Positions 62,727 through 64,000 of a DNA stretch of 64,000 nucleotides are shown here, one piece after another. This DNA comes from Porphyromonadaceae bacterium FC4 (lineage in GTDB: Bacteria > Bacteroidota > Bacteroidia > Bacteroidales > Porphyromonadaceae). Numbering within the stretch: position 1 is the first letter of the stretch; every line of letters begins with the position of its first letter. The DNA lies in assembly GCA_900120395.1 (NCBI GenBank), contig LT635553.1, positions 788,254 through 852,253 of the forward strand. Direction: 5' to 3'. Made by a program: the position numbers and the translations under genes. The notes beneath the pieces are model-generated. The model was not told where the DNA came from, did not search any database, and saw nothing but the letters and a program-made list of their open reading frames with translations.

Positions 62727-64000
62727 TCACAGCAGCTCAATATGGGTTTCGTTGTCGGCTAGCAGACAGAGGAAGTTGCGTCCGAGGATAGGGCTGATTT
62801 TATAGGCCGGCATCCCTTGTCGTAGGAGTTCCATGATTATCTTTATCACGTCTGCAGGGCTGTGTAGTCCTAGAGGAAGACTCTCATGAAGCCCCGTTGA
62901 AAAGCCAATGTTGGTATATCCACATATCTGTTCTGCATGAATGATCATACGCGCCATGTCCTGAACGCTCAGGGCATTGCCATCATCGTCTCTTCCCGGA
63001 AGTGTGAGCATGACGACGCCCTGTGCATCGGTGATCGCTTTCATTATCTCGTCGGAGAGCGCCTTTTCGGTCACCTTGGCGAAGCCTTTGCAGACTGCTT
63101 CTGTAGCCACTATCGGCTGTGTGCTTATCTCCAGTACTTCTTGGATTAGGTCTTCGTTGCACCCCGTGACATCTATCGTCATTCCCAGCTCATTCATGGT
63201 CTTGATGAGCTCCTTTTCCTCCCGGGTGAGCGGACCTTTCTGCATCGCTTCGTGCCCTGAAGAACTGTGGCGGAGCGTCGCATACTTTATCTGTTGCCTT
63301 GCGAGTTCATGCAGTTGCTCTTTACTCTTGATGCCGCCCTCTGCTCGCATCCCGAGTACGGCGGCTTTGGTTCCCGTCAGATGGTACCCAAAGACTTCGT
63401 CCAGGTCAAAAGCAATCTCTATAGGTTCACCCTCTTGGCAGAGGTAGTCCTTGATCTCGTTTATTCTTTTGGTCAAATGTGTGCCGAAGTTCGGAGCATC
63501 CTCGTCTACCACTACCGGTATGCAGAGGTAGTCAACACCTCCATCGACAAGAGTCGGCACAAGCGGTCGTCCGAGGGGATCGGTCAGTCGTCGAGCCGGT
63601 ATACAGCCGTCCAGCACGATCTCATTGTCGTGTATGATACGTGCTTCGTGGTAGTAGCGGGCAAGGTCGACCAGTTCACCGGTGTTACTCTCCGTCAGGC
63701 TCTCCACTGATTGGAGCCGTATTATGGGGTAGTCAGGGTACAGGCTCTCTGCTCCTTCTCCCTTAGTTCTGCAGTCAGCTTGGCACAGTGACTCATCCAT
63801 CTTCATGCCGATGGTGAGGGTTGGTAGTCCAAATCGAAGGGATACGGTACATAGTGCCGTCTCGTATGATTGCTGCTCTCGTTCATCCCCACTGCTGATA
63901 ATAACGATGCCATCACACCGATGTAGGGTGTCCAGTAGTCGGACTTCATCAGGGTCATATGGGAGAAGGACCGCAGTTCCCCCTGTTTGCCGGATAAGCT
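62727..64000 (-). CDS. partial: degenerate C26 amidotransferase domain fused to degenerate M19 dipeptidase domain
   Basis: The frame is open to the right edge, so the N-terminus is missing. The ATG at 63806 is internal: upstream codons read GGTAVLLPYDPDEVRLL, then CDGIVIISSGD and YETALC, which match gamma-glutamyl hydrolase-type (C26) amidotransferases. The nucleophile segment, usually P-x-LGICRGMQ, reads PTLTIGMKM, so the cysteine is gone. The second part follows M19 (renal dipeptidase) order. Counting from the ATG at 63806, the HxD motif is DGCIP (66-70), the metal glutamate is kept (Glu156), the histidine of DLSH is Gly215, that of ASHS is Glu236, and the aspartate of GSDFDG is Gly305. Five of six metal or catalytic positions are lost. 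It is probably a non-catalytic binding or scaffold protein; a changed active site is the alternative. Confidence 0.7.
   Translation of the reverse strand, partial: LIRQTGGTAVLLPYDPDEVRLLDTLHRCDGIVIISSGDEREQQSYETALCTVSLRFGLPTLTIGMKMDESLCQADCRTKGEGAESLYPDYPIIRLQSVESLTESNTGELVDLARYYHEARIIHDNEIVLDGCIPARRLTDPLGRPLVPTLVDGGVDYLCIPVVVDEDAPNFGTHLTKRINEIKDYLCQEGEPIEIAFDLDEVFGYHLTGTKAAVLGMRAEGGIKSKEQLHELARQQIKYATLRHSSSGHEAMQKGPLTREEKELIKTMNELGMTIDVTGCNEDLIQEVLEISTQPIVATEAVCKGFAKVTEKALSDEIMKAITDAQGVVMLTLPGRDDDGNALSVQDMARMIIHAEQICGYTNIGFSTGLHESLPLGLHSPADVIKIIMELLRQGMPAYKISPILGRNFLCLLADNETHIELL

Overview
The window looks like a chromosomal segment of a Bacteroidota bacterium, most likely a Porphyromonas or a close relative. 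The reasons are two SusC/SusD-type outer-membrane uptake loci, many lipoproteins with SusD-like lipoboxes, promoters of the Bacteroidota type (TTTG, 19 bases, TAnnTTTG) with no Shine-Dalgarno sequences, a close match to the prolyl tripeptidyl peptidase known from Porphyromonas gingivalis, and methylmalonyl-CoA mutase as a mutA-mutB pair. Species is not determined. No phage, transposase, CRISPR array, tRNA or rRNA was seen.

Layout. 1-562 is a dense GC-rich array of palindromes. 1159-13085 (+) is a six-gene locus: IPT/NHL lipoprotein, SusC, SusD, two accessory lipoproteins, and an M60 (enhancin/mucinase-type) metallopeptidase. 22461-13517 (-) is a second, converging locus: unknown lipoprotein, SusC, SusD, an M43-like lipoprotein that has lost its zinc site, and a TlpA-like thioredoxin lipoprotein. 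The two loci end face to face between two strong hairpin terminators. 22892-24236 (+) holds two FKBP isomerases. 30577-24314 (-) is an operon of prolyl tripeptidyl peptidase, purD, a membrane protein, a DedA/YqaA protein and a MATE transporter. 37702-30858 (-) is SIMPL protein, ligA, dnaE, trxA. 46870-38035 (-) is yfhO-like, birA, mnmD, phosphofructokinase, DPE2-type glucanotransferase and a Ser-type sulfatase. Then come a GH109-like gene (+), mutA-mutB (+), two rhomboids, an EEP-family hydrolase and cdsA (+), and topA-tsaB-M16 protease (-). At the right edge an open reading frame joins a degenerate C26 amidotransferase domain to a degenerate M19 dipeptidase domain.

The most unusual feature is a 96-bp interspersed element present seven times (571, 13247, 22628, 30628, 37874, 47053, 56552). 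It always lies between transcription units and recurs every 7 to 13 kb. Each copy is a 44-bp tandem dimer, each half with a TTTCC-TACT-GGAAA hairpin, and the whole is bounded by GCAAAAA/TTTTTGC terminal inverted repeats.

Taken together, the M60 peptidase, GH109-like enzyme, sulfatase, tripeptidyl peptidase and two Sus-type importers suggest a host-associated organism that feeds on glycoproteins and peptides. The mutase fits a succinate/propionate-producing metabolism. These lifestyle statements are inference from gene content.
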